In this document: positions 42,208 through 50,805 of the stretch, one piece after another | Position numbering within the stretch: the stretch's first letter is position 1 | Layout: each line of letters opens with the position of its first letter | Assembly: GCA_028285495.1 (NCBI GenBank) | Contig: JANQPB010000045.1 | Location: 1 to 59,415 of the forward strand | Direction: 5' to 3' | Length of the DNA stretch: 59,415 bases | From: Acidimicrobiales bacterium | GTDB taxonomy: Bacteria > Actinomycetota > Acidimicrobiia > Acidimicrobiales > SZUA-35 | Notes under the pieces: model-generated | The model's database searches: none | What the model saw: the letters and a program-made list of their open reading frames with translations, nothing else | What the model was told of the DNA's origin: nothing | Made by a program: the position numbers and the translations under genes

Positions 42208-43709
42208 CCGAGACGGCCATCCCGGCCCCCGCCCTGGTGGTGCTGGTCGGGCCGTCGGCCTCCGGCAAGTCGACGTGGGCAGACGAGCACTTCCGGGAGG
42301 GGCAGGTCCTGTCGACCGACCACTTCCGGGCCCTCACCGGCGCCGGCCCCGACGACCAGACGGCGGGTACCGAGGCCTTCGCCCTGCTCGACCAGCTGAT
42401 CGGGGTCCGGCTGGCCAAGGGCCTGACCACCGTGATCGACAGCCTGGGGCTCGACGCCGACCGTCGCGCCGCCTGGCGACGGGCCGCAGCCGAGGCCGGG
42501 GTGCCGTGCGTGGCCGTCGGGTTCGACGCCGAGCCCGCCGCCTGCCACGAGCGCAACCGGGAACGGCCCAACCCGATCCCGAAGACCGTCCTCGACAAGC
42601 AGCTCCGCAGTTGGCGGTCGGTCCGGGACGGGCTCGACGCCGAGGGCTTCGATCTCGTCGTGCTCGATCCCGGGGCACCCCGCCTGGTGAGCGAGTCGCT
42701 GCGCTCCTCGGCGCCGGGCGTCGGTGATGCGCCGGCGACGGCCGAACGGCCGCCACCAGGGGCGTTCACCTTCGACCTCGTTGTGTCGAGCTTCGAGTTC
42801 GGCGGCGACAACGACGAGATCGGCCCCCGACTGGTCGCCATCGCCCAGGCGGCCGAGGCCGCCGGCTTCCGCTCGCTGCAGGTGATGGACCACTTCCGCC
42901 AGGTCCCCCAGGTCGGTCGGGCATGGGACCCGATGCTGGAGAGCTTCACCACGCTGGCCTTCGTCGCCGGCCACACCACCACCCTGAGGCTGGGCACGCT
43001 GGTGGCCGGCGTCGAGCACCGCAACGTCGGGCTGCTGGCCAAGATCGTCGCCACCCTCGACGTCCTGTCAGGGGGGCGGATGGAGTGCGGTCTCGGGGCC
43101 GGTTGGTTCGACGCCGAGCAGGCGGCCTACGGCTACCCGGTGCACCCGGACCGGGTGCGGCTCGACGTGCTCGGCGAGGCCATCGAGGCGCTGCCGATCC
43201 TGTGGGGCCCGGGGTCCAAGTCGTACGAGGGCAGACACGTGCGCATCCCCGAGGCGCTGGCCTACCCTCGACCGCTCCAGGACCCGCTGCCGCTGCTGGT
43301 CGGCGGCGGGGGCGAGCGGCGGACGCTCCGGCTGGCCGCCCGCCACGCCCAGGCGGCCAACGTCCTGGGTGACCCGGCGACGGTGGCCCGCAAGGTCGAG
43401 GTGCTGCGAGCCCACTGCGCCGACGCCGGGCGCGACCCGGACGAGGTGGCGATGACCGTGCTGTCGCCGCTGGTCCACGCCAGGACCGGACGGGAACTGG
43501 GTGACCTGGTCGAGCGGCTCCGGCCCCGCAACCGGTCGGCCGAGGCCTACGCCGCCGCCAATCGGGCCGGCACCACCGACGACCACGAGGCCTGGTTCCG
43601 TGGCATGGTCGACGCCGGCGCCAGCCGGGGCTGCGTTGCCCTCACCGGCAACGACGGGCCCGATCGGGTCGAGGCATTCGCCGACGTGATCCGCCGGTTC
43701 GAGTCGTAG
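42204..43709 (+). CDS. P-loop kinase / LLM-class flavin (F420) oxidoreductase fusion
   Basis: 501 residues from the ATG at 42204, which follows GAGGAGG. Residues 8-160 are a polynucleotide-kinase-like P-loop domain: Walker A GPSASGKST (16-24), LSTDHFR, TTVIDSLGL and the arginine-rich lid ERNRERPNPIP. A linker leads to a luciferase-like monooxygenase domain (about 188-500): FDLVVSSFEFGGDNDEIG, LQVMDHFRQ, LGTLVAGVEHRN, LDVLSGGRMECGLGAGWF, LPLLVGGGGERRTL, all typical of F420-dependent LLM oxidoreductases. Both halves look intact. The two activities have no obvious common substrate. It is coupled to the TetR gene. Confidence 0.85.
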   Translation: MTETAIPAPALVVLVGPSASGKSTWADEHFREGQVLSTDHFRALTGAGPDDQTAGTEAFALLDQLIGVRLAKGLTTVIDSLGLDADRRAAWRRAAAEAGVPCVAVGFDAEPAACHERNRERPNPIPKTVLDKQLRSWRSVRDGLDAEGFDLVVLDPGAPRLVSESLRSSAPGVGDAPATAERPPPGAFTFDLVVSSFEFGGDNDEIGPRLVAIAQAAEAAGFRSLQVMDHFRQVPQVGRAWDPMLESFTTLAFVAGHTTTLRLGTLVAGVEHRNVGLLAKIVATLDVLSGGRMECGLGAGWFDAEQAAYGYPVHPDRVRLDVLGEAIEALPILWGPGSKSYEGRHVRIPEALAYPRPLQDPLPLLVGGGGERRTLRLAARHAQAANVLGDPATVARKVEVLRAHCADAGRDPDEVAMTVLSPLVHARTGRELGDLVERLRPRNRSAEAYAAANRAGTTDDHEAWFRGMVDAGASRGCVALTGNDGPDRVEAFADVIRRFES

Positions 43710-43760
43710 CTGTGCCGTCGCGGTGCCCTGGGCACCGCCTCGACTGCGGCGGACGGCGGG

Positions 43761-44633
43761 TCAGCCCGGATCGCGCTGCCCGGCCTCTCGCTGGATCGCC
43801 GGGCTCGCCGTGTGGAACGGGCTGGGGCGGAGACCGCCGGTGGTGAAGCCGGCGTCGACCACCTGGGTGTGACCCGACACCGCCCGACCGTCGTCGCTGA
43901 CCAGGTAGAGGGCGGCGGCGGCGATGTCGTCGGCGGTGATGGCCTCGCCGAGGGGGCTCATCCCGGCGATCCGCTCGGAGGCGGCATCGATCGCCGTGTG
44001 GTCGCCGGTGGTGACGGCGGCGATGAGCGGGGTCAGCGTCGAGCCGGGGGCGATGGCATTGACCCGGATGCCGTGGGGGGCGAGCTCGTTGGCCACCGAC
44101 CGGGTGAGCCCGACGACGCCGTGCTTGGCCGCGGTGTAGGCGTGGGGGCCGAGCCCGCCGACCACCCCGGCGATCGACGACGTCGACAGGATCGCCCCCG
44201 AGCCCTGCGGGACCATCACCTTCGCCGCGTGCTTCATCCCCAGGAACACCGAGCGAAGGAGGATCGAGATCGTCGTGTCCCAGGCCTCGGTCGACGTCGC
44301 GCCGACCGGGCCGGTTGCACCGACGATGCCGGCGTTGTTGACCATGATGTCGAGTGAGCCCCAGGCCTCGACCGCATCGGCGACCGCAGCCTCGATGGCC
44401 GACTCGGAGGTCACGTCGCAGGGCACGTAGCGGGCCGGGCCGCCGGCGGGGTCACCGTCATCGGAGCCGGCGCCGTTCAGCTCGCCGACCAGCGAGCGGC
44501 CGAGGTCGTCCTGGATGTCGGCGACGACGACCCGGGCCCCCTCGGCCACGAAGCGACGGGTGATGGCCTCGCCGATCCCGCTGGCCCCACCGGTGACCAC
44601 GGCCACCCGGCCGGCCAGGCGACCATCGCTCAC
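43761..44633 (-). CDS. Short-chain dehydrogenase/reductase
   Basis: 290 residues, GTG start at 44633 two bases after the upstream DUF1330 stop. Classical SDR: cofactor motif TGGASGIG, VNNAGIVG, catalytic Ser in STSSIAG, and YTAAK as the Tyr/Lys pair. The acidic end of strand 2 (VVVADIQ) suggests NAD. The C-terminus has the usual DGRAVSGHTQVVDAGFTTGG plus a 20-residue tail. The substrate is unknown. It likely works with the DUF1330 protein. Confidence 0.88.
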   Translation of the reverse strand: MSDGRLAGRVAVVTGGASGIGEAITRRFVAEGARVVVADIQDDLGRSLVGELNGAGSDDGDPAGGPARYVPCDVTSESAIEAAVADAVEAWGSLDIMVNNAGIVGATGPVGATSTEAWDTTISILLRSVFLGMKHAAKVMVPQGSGAILSTSSIAGVVGGLGPHAYTAAKHGVVGLTRSVANELAPHGIRVNAIAPGSTLTPLIAAVTTGDHTAIDAASERIAGMSPLGEAITADDIAAAALYLVSDDGRAVSGHTQVVDAGFTTGGLRPSPFHTASPAIQREAGQRDPG

Positions 44634-44635
44634 CG

Positions 44636-44929
44636 TCAGCCCATCCCGTCGACGATCACGGCCCGGCCGTTGCCGGTCGACGCCAGCCGGATGCCGACCA
44701 CCGCCTGGTAGTCCTCGGACTCGTAGGCGGCGAGGGCGGCCTCCTTCGTCGGGTACTCGATGACCACCGTCTGGTGGCCGCACTCCCCCTCCTTGGCCAC
44801 CGACTCGGGATCGAGCACCAGCAGCTTGCCGCCGCCGGCCATGATCGGCGCGGCACCCTTCTGGTACTCGCGGTAGCGGTCGGCGTCGGTCACGTCGTAG
44901 TTGGCAACGAGATAGGCAGGCATGGGCAT
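44636..44929 (-). CDS. DUF1330 family protein
   Basis: 97 residues from the ATG at 44929 (or 95 from 44923). It matches the 16.8-kb paralogue in layout: AYLVANYDVTDADRYREYQK, GGKLLVLD, TVVIEYPTKEAALAAYESED. It forms a two-gene unit with the SDR. DUF1330 proteins near SDRs and oxygenases are frequent in catabolic clusters, but no reaction is known. Confidence 0.85.
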   Translation of the reverse strand: MPMPAYLVANYDVTDADRYREYQKGAAPIMAGGGKLLVLDPESVAKEGECGHQTVVIEYPTKEAALAAYESEDYQAVVGIRLASTGNGRAVIVDGMG

Positions 44930-45095
44930 CGGTGTAGCACAGGGCGGCGCCGGCCCCCCAAGGCCACCCGCCCTGCCGCTCGGACCAACCCCGTCGGCCG
45001 CGATCATGTGCGCCGACCCCTCCAGGCGGCCGACGGCCTGAGCGATCCCGTCTGGCTCCGTTCGTGCTCGGCGGTCGGGTGTGGCAGCCTGGCCC

Positions 45096-45950
45096 ATGGC
45101 CCTGAACCGCTTCGCCGCCGACGATCCCGACCTGGCCGATCGGATCGGCCGGGCCCTCGACGAGGACGGTTGCTGTGTCGTCGTCGACGCCGCCCCGCCC
45201 GAGACGATGGACGCCATCGCCGACGAGCTGTCGGCCCACCGGGAGCGGGCGTCGGTCGGGGCGAGCGACTTCGAGGGTCACGCCACCAGACGCACCGGGG
45301 CGCCGCTGCCACGGTCGGCCACGTTCCGGTCGATCGCCCGCCACGCTGCGGTGCTGGCCGGCGGCGACCACGTGCTCGGTCACGCCACGACCTGGCGCTT
45401 CTCGGCCGCCGAGTACATCGAGATCGGGCCGGGCGAGCGCGCCCAGCGCCTCCATCGGGATGCCTGGAAATACGACCAGGTCGACTTCGGGTTCGAGGTC
45501 GAGCTGAACGGGATGTGGGCGGTCACCGACTTCACCGAGGCCAACGGCGCCACCCGGATCCTGCCCGGCAGCCACCGCTGGGCCCACGACGCCAGGCCGA
45601 ACCCGACTGCCATCCCTGCGGCCGAGGCGATCCCGGCCGAAATGGCCAAGGGCTCGCTCCTGCTGTACACCGGCCTCGTGTTCCACGGGGGTGGACCCAA
45701 CACGACCGACGGTTGGCGGAAGGGCCTGTCGCTCCAGCACGCCGTCGGCTGGCTGACCCAGTCGACGAACCAGTTCCTCGAGTGCCCCCCGGCCGACGTC
45801 GCCGACTGGCCGGACGAGCTGCTCCGATTCGTCGGCTACGCCAAGACCGGCAACGGGCTCGGCTACTGGCGCGACTCCGAGGACCCGCTGTCGGCCGTTC
45901 ACCCCGACCGGGACTTCCCGACCGGGTGGGCCACGATCCGCACGAGCTGA
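45096..45950 (+). CDS. Phytanoyl-CoA dioxygenase (PhyH) family Fe(II)/2-oxoglutarate enzyme
   Basis: 284 residues from the ATG at 45096. The double-stranded beta-helix carries the HxD iron motif in QRLHRDAWKYD, the distal His in LVFHGGGPN and the 2-oxoglutarate-binding Arg in GWRKGLSLQH. NGATRILPGSHRW is a family signature. PhyH enzymes hydroxylate fatty acyl-CoAs, ectoine and many small molecules; the substrate here is unknown. It is transcribed divergently from the DUF1330/SDR pair and precedes another SDR and a Rieske oxygenase. Confidence 0.88.
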   Translation: MALNRFAADDPDLADRIGRALDEDGCCVVVDAAPPETMDAIADELSAHRERASVGASDFEGHATRRTGAPLPRSATFRSIARHAAVLAGGDHVLGHATTWRFSAAEYIEIGPGERAQRLHRDAWKYDQVDFGFEVELNGMWAVTDFTEANGATRILPGSHRWAHDARPNPTAIPAAEAIPAEMAKGSLLLYTGLVFHGGGPNTTDGWRKGLSLQHAVGWLTQSTNQFLECPPADVADWPDELLRFVGYAKTGNGLGYWRDSEDPLSAVHPDRDFPTGWATIRTS

Positions 45951-46083
45951 GACCGAGCCGAGCCGGCTCGGCCAGGAGGTGGCCCGGGCGACCCGGGCCA
46001 CCGACTCCTCGACCCGGGTGACATCGGTCGCCCAGGCTCGCCATCCGCATCCGTGCGCAGGCGACCGGCGAAACTCGGGATGC

Positions 46084-46785
46084 ATGGCGTCCAACACCCC
46101 AACCCCCCTCGGGCCAGACTCGTCGGTCCTGGTCGCCGGCGCCTCCGGTGGCCTCGGCGGCGCCATCGTCGACCAGCTCGAGCGGCGAGGGGTCCGGTTG
46201 ACCCTCGTCGGGCGCGACCGGGGCAAGCTCGACTCGCTCCACGCCAACGGGCCGCGCCTGGCGATCGACCTCCGCACCCCCGACGCCTGCCGCCGGTCGA
46301 TCGAGCTGGCCGTCGCCGAGCACGGTCGGCTCGACGTGGTGATCAACGCCGCCGGCGTGGTCGCATTCGGGCCGGTGGCCGACCTCGACGTCGACGTGAT
46401 GGAGGAGCTGTTCCTCACCAACACGTTCGTGCCGATGATGCTGGCCACCGCCGCCCTCCCCCACCTGCAGGCCGGCGGCACCATCGTCAACATCTCCGGC
46501 GTGATCGCCGAGCAGAACCTGCCGGGCATGGCCGCCTACGGCGCCTCGAAGGCCGCGATCGCCGCCTTCGACCAGGCCCTCGGCCGCGAGGCCAGGCGGG
46601 CCGGCATCCGGGTGATCGACGCCCGACCGCCCCACACCGAGACCGGTCTGGCCGATCGGCCCATCGCCGGCACCGCCCCCCGCATGCCCCATGGCCTCGA
46701 CCCGGTGACCGTTGCCACGGTGATCGTCGAGGCGATCGAGGGCGACGTCACCGACCTCCCCAGCACGGCCTTCGCCGCGTCCTGA
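46084..46785 (+). CDS. Short-chain dehydrogenase/reductase
   Basis: 233 residues. Start ATG 46084. Cofactor motif GASGGLGG; strand 2 ends LVGRDRGK, suggesting NADP. INAAGVVAF, Ser in NISGVIA and YGASKAA give the catalytic triad. The tail AIEGDVTDLPSTAF is short. It resembles small SDRs acting on fatty or aromatic alcohols. Its 71-base spacing to the Rieske gene suggests one transcript. Confidence 0.85.
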   Translation: MASNTPTPLGPDSSVLVAGASGGLGGAIVDQLERRGVRLTLVGRDRGKLDSLHANGPRLAIDLRTPDACRRSIELAVAEHGRLDVVINAAGVVAFGPVADLDVDVMEELFLTNTFVPMMLATAALPHLQAGGTIVNISGVIAEQNLPGMAAYGASKAAIAAFDQALGREARRAGIRVIDARPPHTETGLADRPIAGTAPRMPHGLDPVTVATVIVEAIEGDVTDLPSTAFAAS

Positions 46786-46856
46786 GCACCGGTTCCCGGC
46801 TCGGCTCCCGGTCGGGCCGCTGGCTCGGCACCGCAGGCCACCGGTAGCGTCTGGGC

Positions 46857-48152
46857 ATGACCGCGACCGACACGGGGGGCGACGCCACCCCGGTCGACCG
46901 ACCGGGCGAGACCAGCCGGGAGACCCTCGTCGAGCTGACCCGCCGCACCCTCGACCATGCCAGGGCCGGCACGGTGCCCCTCGCCGGCGGCGTTGCCCGG
47001 GTCCCGGCCGCCAACTATCACGACCCGGAGCGGTGGCGGCTGGAGATGGACCGGGTGTTCAGACGGTTGCCGCTCGTGGTCGGCTTCAGCGCCGAGCTGG
47101 ACCGACCGGGCGCCTACAAGGCGCTCGACGTTGCCGGCGTGCCCGTGCTGCTGATCCGCTCGCCCGGCGGCGGTGTCGGCGCCTTCGTCAACGCCTGCAG
47201 CCACCGGGCTGCGATGGTGGTCGGCCAGGGCTCGGGCACCGCCCGCCGCTTCACCTGCCCGTACCACGCCTGGAGCTACGACGCCGACGGCGCCCTCGTC
47301 GGCATCCTCGACCGCAACGACTTCGGGTCCGTCGACCCGGACGAGCTCGGCCTGACCCCGCTGCCGGTGACCGAGCGCTCCGGCCTGATCTTCGCCCTGC
47401 TCCGCCCCGGCCCGGTCGGCGCCGACCTCGACCTCGCCCCCCTGCTCGACACGTTCCTCTGCGGCTACGACCGGCTGCTCGACCACTTCGGGTTCGCCCA
47501 GTGCGAGTTCGCCGGCAGCCAGACGGTCGACGGCCCCAATTGGAAGGTGGCCTACGACGGCTACCTCGACTTCTACCACCTGCCGATCCTGCACCGGGAG
47601 TCGTTCGGCACCGAGATCAGCAACAAGGCGATCTACGACGCCTGGGGTCCCCACCAGCGGGTGTCGAGCCCCGACCCTCGGATGGTGGCCATGGAGCAGC
47701 GGCCGACCGAGGAGTGGACCGACGTCGAGCTGACCAGCGGCGTCTGGACGGTCTTCCCCCACACCTCGATCGCCACCTTCGCCGTCAAGGGCGAGCGACG
47801 GGGGCACGGCGGCCCCATGTACATGGTGTCGACCCTGTATCCGGGGGCGGAGCCGGGCACCTCGGTCACCGTGCAGACGTTCCTGGCCCGCTTCGAGCTG
47901 ACCGACGAGCTCAGACCGGTGATCGAGGCCCAGCAGCGGTTCCTCCAGGGCGTGGTGCGAGACGAGGACTACGCCACCGGGCTCGGCATCCAGCGGGCGC
48001 TGGCCGCCGGGGCCGAGCGTGACGTGCTGTTCGGTCGCAACGAGGCCGGGGGCCAGCGGTTCCACGGGTGGGTCGACCAGGTCCTGGCGGCCGAGACCGA
48101 CGAGGAGCTGCTGGCGCTGTTCGCCAACGCCGAGGTCGCCTTCCAGCGCTGA
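46857..48152 (+). CDS. Rieske non-heme iron oxygenase, alpha-subunit type
   Basis: 431 residues. The Rieske [2Fe-2S] site is C114-x-H116 and C134-x2-H137 in NACSHRAAM and RFTCPYHAWSYD. The mononuclear iron site includes H241 and H246 in DFYHLPILHRES, preceded by NWKVAYDGYLDF. Such oxygenases hydroxylate or demethylate aromatic and quaternary-amine substrates and need a reductase, which is not encoded nearby. It follows the PhyH and SDR genes, suggesting stepwise oxidation of one compound. Confidence 0.9.
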   Translation: MTATDTGGDATPVDRPGETSRETLVELTRRTLDHARAGTVPLAGGVARVPAANYHDPERWRLEMDRVFRRLPLVVGFSAELDRPGAYKALDVAGVPVLLIRSPGGGVGAFVNACSHRAAMVVGQGSGTARRFTCPYHAWSYDADGALVGILDRNDFGSVDPDELGLTPLPVTERSGLIFALLRPGPVGADLDLAPLLDTFLCGYDRLLDHFGFAQCEFAGSQTVDGPNWKVAYDGYLDFYHLPILHRESFGTEISNKAIYDAWGPHQRVSSPDPRMVAMEQRPTEEWTDVELTSGVWTVFPHTSIATFAVKGERRGHGGPMYMVSTLYPGAEPGTSVTVQTFLARFELTDELRPVIEAQQRFLQGVVRDEDYATGLGIQRALAAGAERDVLFGRNEAGGQRFHGWVDQVLAAETDEELLALFANAEVAFQR

Positions 48153-48567
48153 GCGTCGACGGTCGACCGCCATCGACCTCGTGCGGGACCAGCATGACCC
48201 GACCGTCGTGACCGGACTTGGCCGAGCGGGGGCTCGCTGGCGAGTGCCGAGAGGCAGGTCGACTCCCTCCGATCGACCCGCCTCCCGGTCGAACAACCGC
48301 AGCGCCGAATCCTCCGGGCCCGGCAGACCGCGCTGCACCTGGTCGTCGATGCCAGCGCCGAGACGGCCATCGACAGCTGTCCCGACGTCGGCTGGACCGG
48401 CGCCGTCTGTCGGGGGCACCCCCAAAGGTGCTCGGCAACCGTTGCCGCACCATCGACGCCGTCAGGTTCGGGTCAGGCGCACTTCACGGCCCGGTGATCA
48501 GCGGGAGACCGGGCTGTGACATCGGTTTCCTACGTTCACCGGCAACGACCAACGATCGGACGAGCAG
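48153..48567. other. Intergenic interval before the GH92 gene
   Basis: About 415 bases without a convincing gene. Open frames on both strands are continuations or shadows of neighbours. I see no ribosome-binding site suited to the GH92 gene, no tRNA and no strong terminator. Confidence 0.4.
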
Positions 48568-48573
48568 CTGAGC

Positions 48574-50796
48574 CTGTACCACCACGTCGACCCGTTCATC
48601 GGGACCGAGGTCACCGACCTCCCGGATCCGGATGGGCTCGCGGCGTCGTGGTGGTCGCCGAAGCCCCGGGTCGGCAACACCCATCCCGGGGCGTGCTACC
48701 CGCTGGGGATGGTGTCGGCCGTGGCCTACTCGGGGGCCTACCCCACCGGCTACGGGCTCTACGACATCAGCACCGAGCGCGAGCCCGAGCGGCTGCACGA
48801 CCGGTACGAGGCCTCCGGGTTCACCCACTTCCAGCAGTCGGGAACCGGTGCCATCCGCAAGTACTACAACTACCTCCGCGTCACCCCGATGCTCGGCCCG
48901 CTCGACGAGCTCGGCACCGCCTGGGCGCTGCACGACGAGGAGGCGAGGCCCGGCTACTACGGCGTGCGCCTCGACTCGGGCATCCGCTGCGAGCTGACCG
49001 TCGGGCCGAAGACGGCCGTGCACCGCTACACGTTCCCCGGCGGCCCGGGCTCCGACGACGCCCGCATCGTGCTCGACCTCTCGTGTGGCGGGCTGGCCAT
49101 CCCCCACGGCCGCACCGTGCCGCTGCGGGGCTCGATCGAGCTGCTCGACCCCGGTCAGGCCAGGGCCCAGGTGATGGTCGAGGGCGTCCCGTTGTCGGTT
49201 GCCGTCGAGGCGGAGCTGCCCGGCTGGCGACAGATGGTGTGGTACGACCACCGCCTCGTCGAGGGTGGGAACCGGCTCGACCTGGAATCGATCCGTCGCA
49301 CCACGGTCCGACCGTTCGGCCTGCTGTTCCGGGGCCCCGCCGACCCCGGGCACCCGGTCGAGATCCGGCTCGGGTTCTCGCTGCGGGGCCAGGAGGCGGC
49401 GGCCACCAACCTGGGGCGCGACGCCGGGGGCGCCGGCGCCGGGCGGGTCTGGAGCTTCGATCGCTGCCTCGCCGCCACCGAGGCCGCGTGGACCGACGTG
49501 CTCGACCGGATCGAGGTCGACGGCGGCACCGACGAGCAGCGGGCCGTGTTCGCCACGGCGCTCTACCACTCGCTGATCAAGCCATGTTTCGCCGACGACG
49601 AGAGCCCGTTCTGGGGCGGCCCCGGCCCGTTCGTGTTCGACCTCTGCACGATGTGGGACATCTACAAGACCCAGCTCCCGCTGCTGTTCGCCGTCGCGCC
49701 CGACCAGGGCGCCGACCTGCTCAACGCCCTCACCAGGGTCTGCGAGGAGGAGGGCAACTACCCGATCGGCTACCGCATGGCCCGGGGGGCGGACCGGTTC
49801 TTCCGCCAGGGCTCGGCGCTGGCCCACACCGCGCTGGCCGACGGGTTCGACCTCGGCCTGCCCGGCGTCGACTGGGAGCTGGCGCTCGTGCTCATGCACG
49901 ACGACCTCCTGCGGACCTATGGCGAGGAGTTCGTCGACCACGGCGTCGTCCACCCGATCAGCCACACGCTCGACCTGGCCTACGGCTACCACTGCACCGC
50001 CAGGGTGGCCAGGGGCCTCGGCGACGAGGCGCTGGCCCGATCGATGGACGAGCGGGCGGCCAACTGGGCCAACGCCTTCGACCCCGACACCGGCCTGCTG
50101 CACGACTCGACGTTCTACGAGGGCGGCAAGTGGAACTACTCGTTCCGCCTCCTGCACGACATGGCCGCCCGGATCGAGCTGGCCGGTGGCGACGGCGCCT
50201 TCACCGACCTCCTCGATCGGTTCTTCGGCGTCGACGGTGCCGGCGGCGGGGCCGCCGACGAGCCAAACGAGCGGTTCGAGGGGCTCAACAACGAGCCCGA
50301 CATGGAAGCGCCCTACGCCTATCACTACGTCGGCCGGCCCGACCGCACGGCCGAGATCGTGCACGCCGCGCTGACCGGCTGCTTCGGTCCCGGTCGGGGC
50401 GGGCTGCCGGGCAACGACGACTCCGGCGGGCTGAGCTCGTGGTACGTGTGGGCCAGCCTCGGCCTGTTCCCGGTCGCCGGCCAGAACCTGTTCCTGGTCT
50501 CCAGCCCGGCCTTTCCCCGGTCCTCGATCCGGATCGGCGACGCCACGTTCTCGATCCGGACCTCGGGCTTCGCCGACACCACGAGCGCGGCCGGCGGCCT
50601 GACCGGCGGGGCTCGGTACGTGCAGCAGGCCTGGCTCGACGGCCTGCCGCTCGACGTCGCCGCCATCCCGGCCAGCCGGGTCCACGGCGGCGGCGAGCTC
50701 CAGCTCCACCTGGGGCCGACGCCCTCGAAGTGGGGCCGGGACCGCCGACCCCCGTCCCTCTCGACGGTCCAGCTCGATGACAACCCCAACCCCTGA
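48574..50796 (+). CDS. GH92-family alpha-mannosidase-like glycosidase, non-canonical start
   Basis: About 740 residues. The frame opens after the TGA at 48517 and already carries the conserved GH92 N-terminus (HHVDPFIGTE, RVGNTHPGACYPLGMVSA), yet the first ATG in frame is at 48709, inside that motif. No GTG or TTG occurs before it, only CTG at 48568 and 48574. The catalytic domain has the GH92 motifs TMWDIYKTQLPL, GLNNEPDMEAPYAYHYVGRP and PGNDDSGGLSSWYVWASLGLF (split), with the acidic GNDD pair. GH92 enzymes cleave alpha-mannosides using calcium. There is no signal peptide, so it is probably cytoplasmic. A GT4 gene follows. Confidence 0.82.
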   Translation: MYHHVDPFIGTEVTDLPDPDGLAASWWSPKPRVGNTHPGACYPLGMVSAVAYSGAYPTGYGLYDISTEREPERLHDRYEASGFTHFQQSGTGAIRKYYNYLRVTPMLGPLDELGTAWALHDEEARPGYYGVRLDSGIRCELTVGPKTAVHRYTFPGGPGSDDARIVLDLSCGGLAIPHGRTVPLRGSIELLDPGQARAQVMVEGVPLSVAVEAELPGWRQMVWYDHRLVEGGNRLDLESIRRTTVRPFGLLFRGPADPGHPVEIRLGFSLRGQEAAATNLGRDAGGAGAGRVWSFDRCLAATEAAWTDVLDRIEVDGGTDEQRAVFATALYHSLIKPCFADDESPFWGGPGPFVFDLCTMWDIYKTQLPLLFAVAPDQGADLLNALTRVCEEEGNYPIGYRMARGADRFFRQGSALAHTALADGFDLGLPGVDWELALVLMHDDLLRTYGEEFVDHGVVHPISHTLDLAYGYHCTARVARGLGDEALARSMDERAANWANAFDPDTGLLHDSTFYEGGKWNYSFRLLHDMAARIELAGGDGAFTDLLDRFFGVDGAGGGAADEPNERFEGLNNEPDMEAPYAYHYVGRPDRTAEIVHAALTGCFGPGRGGLPGNDDSGGLSSWYVWASLGLFPVAGQNLFLVSSPAFPRSSIRIGDATFSIRTSGFADTTSAAGGLTGGARYVQQAWLDGLPLDVAAIPASRVHGGGELQLHLGPTPSKWGRDRRPPSLSTVQLDDNPNP

Positions 50797-50805
50797 GGAG
50801 GTGCG

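Noticed and set aside
44634..46529. Upstream extension of the SDR frame at 43761 to 922 codons
   Set aside because: The extension runs across DUF1330 and PhyH genes on other frames. The SDR motif begins right after the GTG at 44633, so the rest is not coding.
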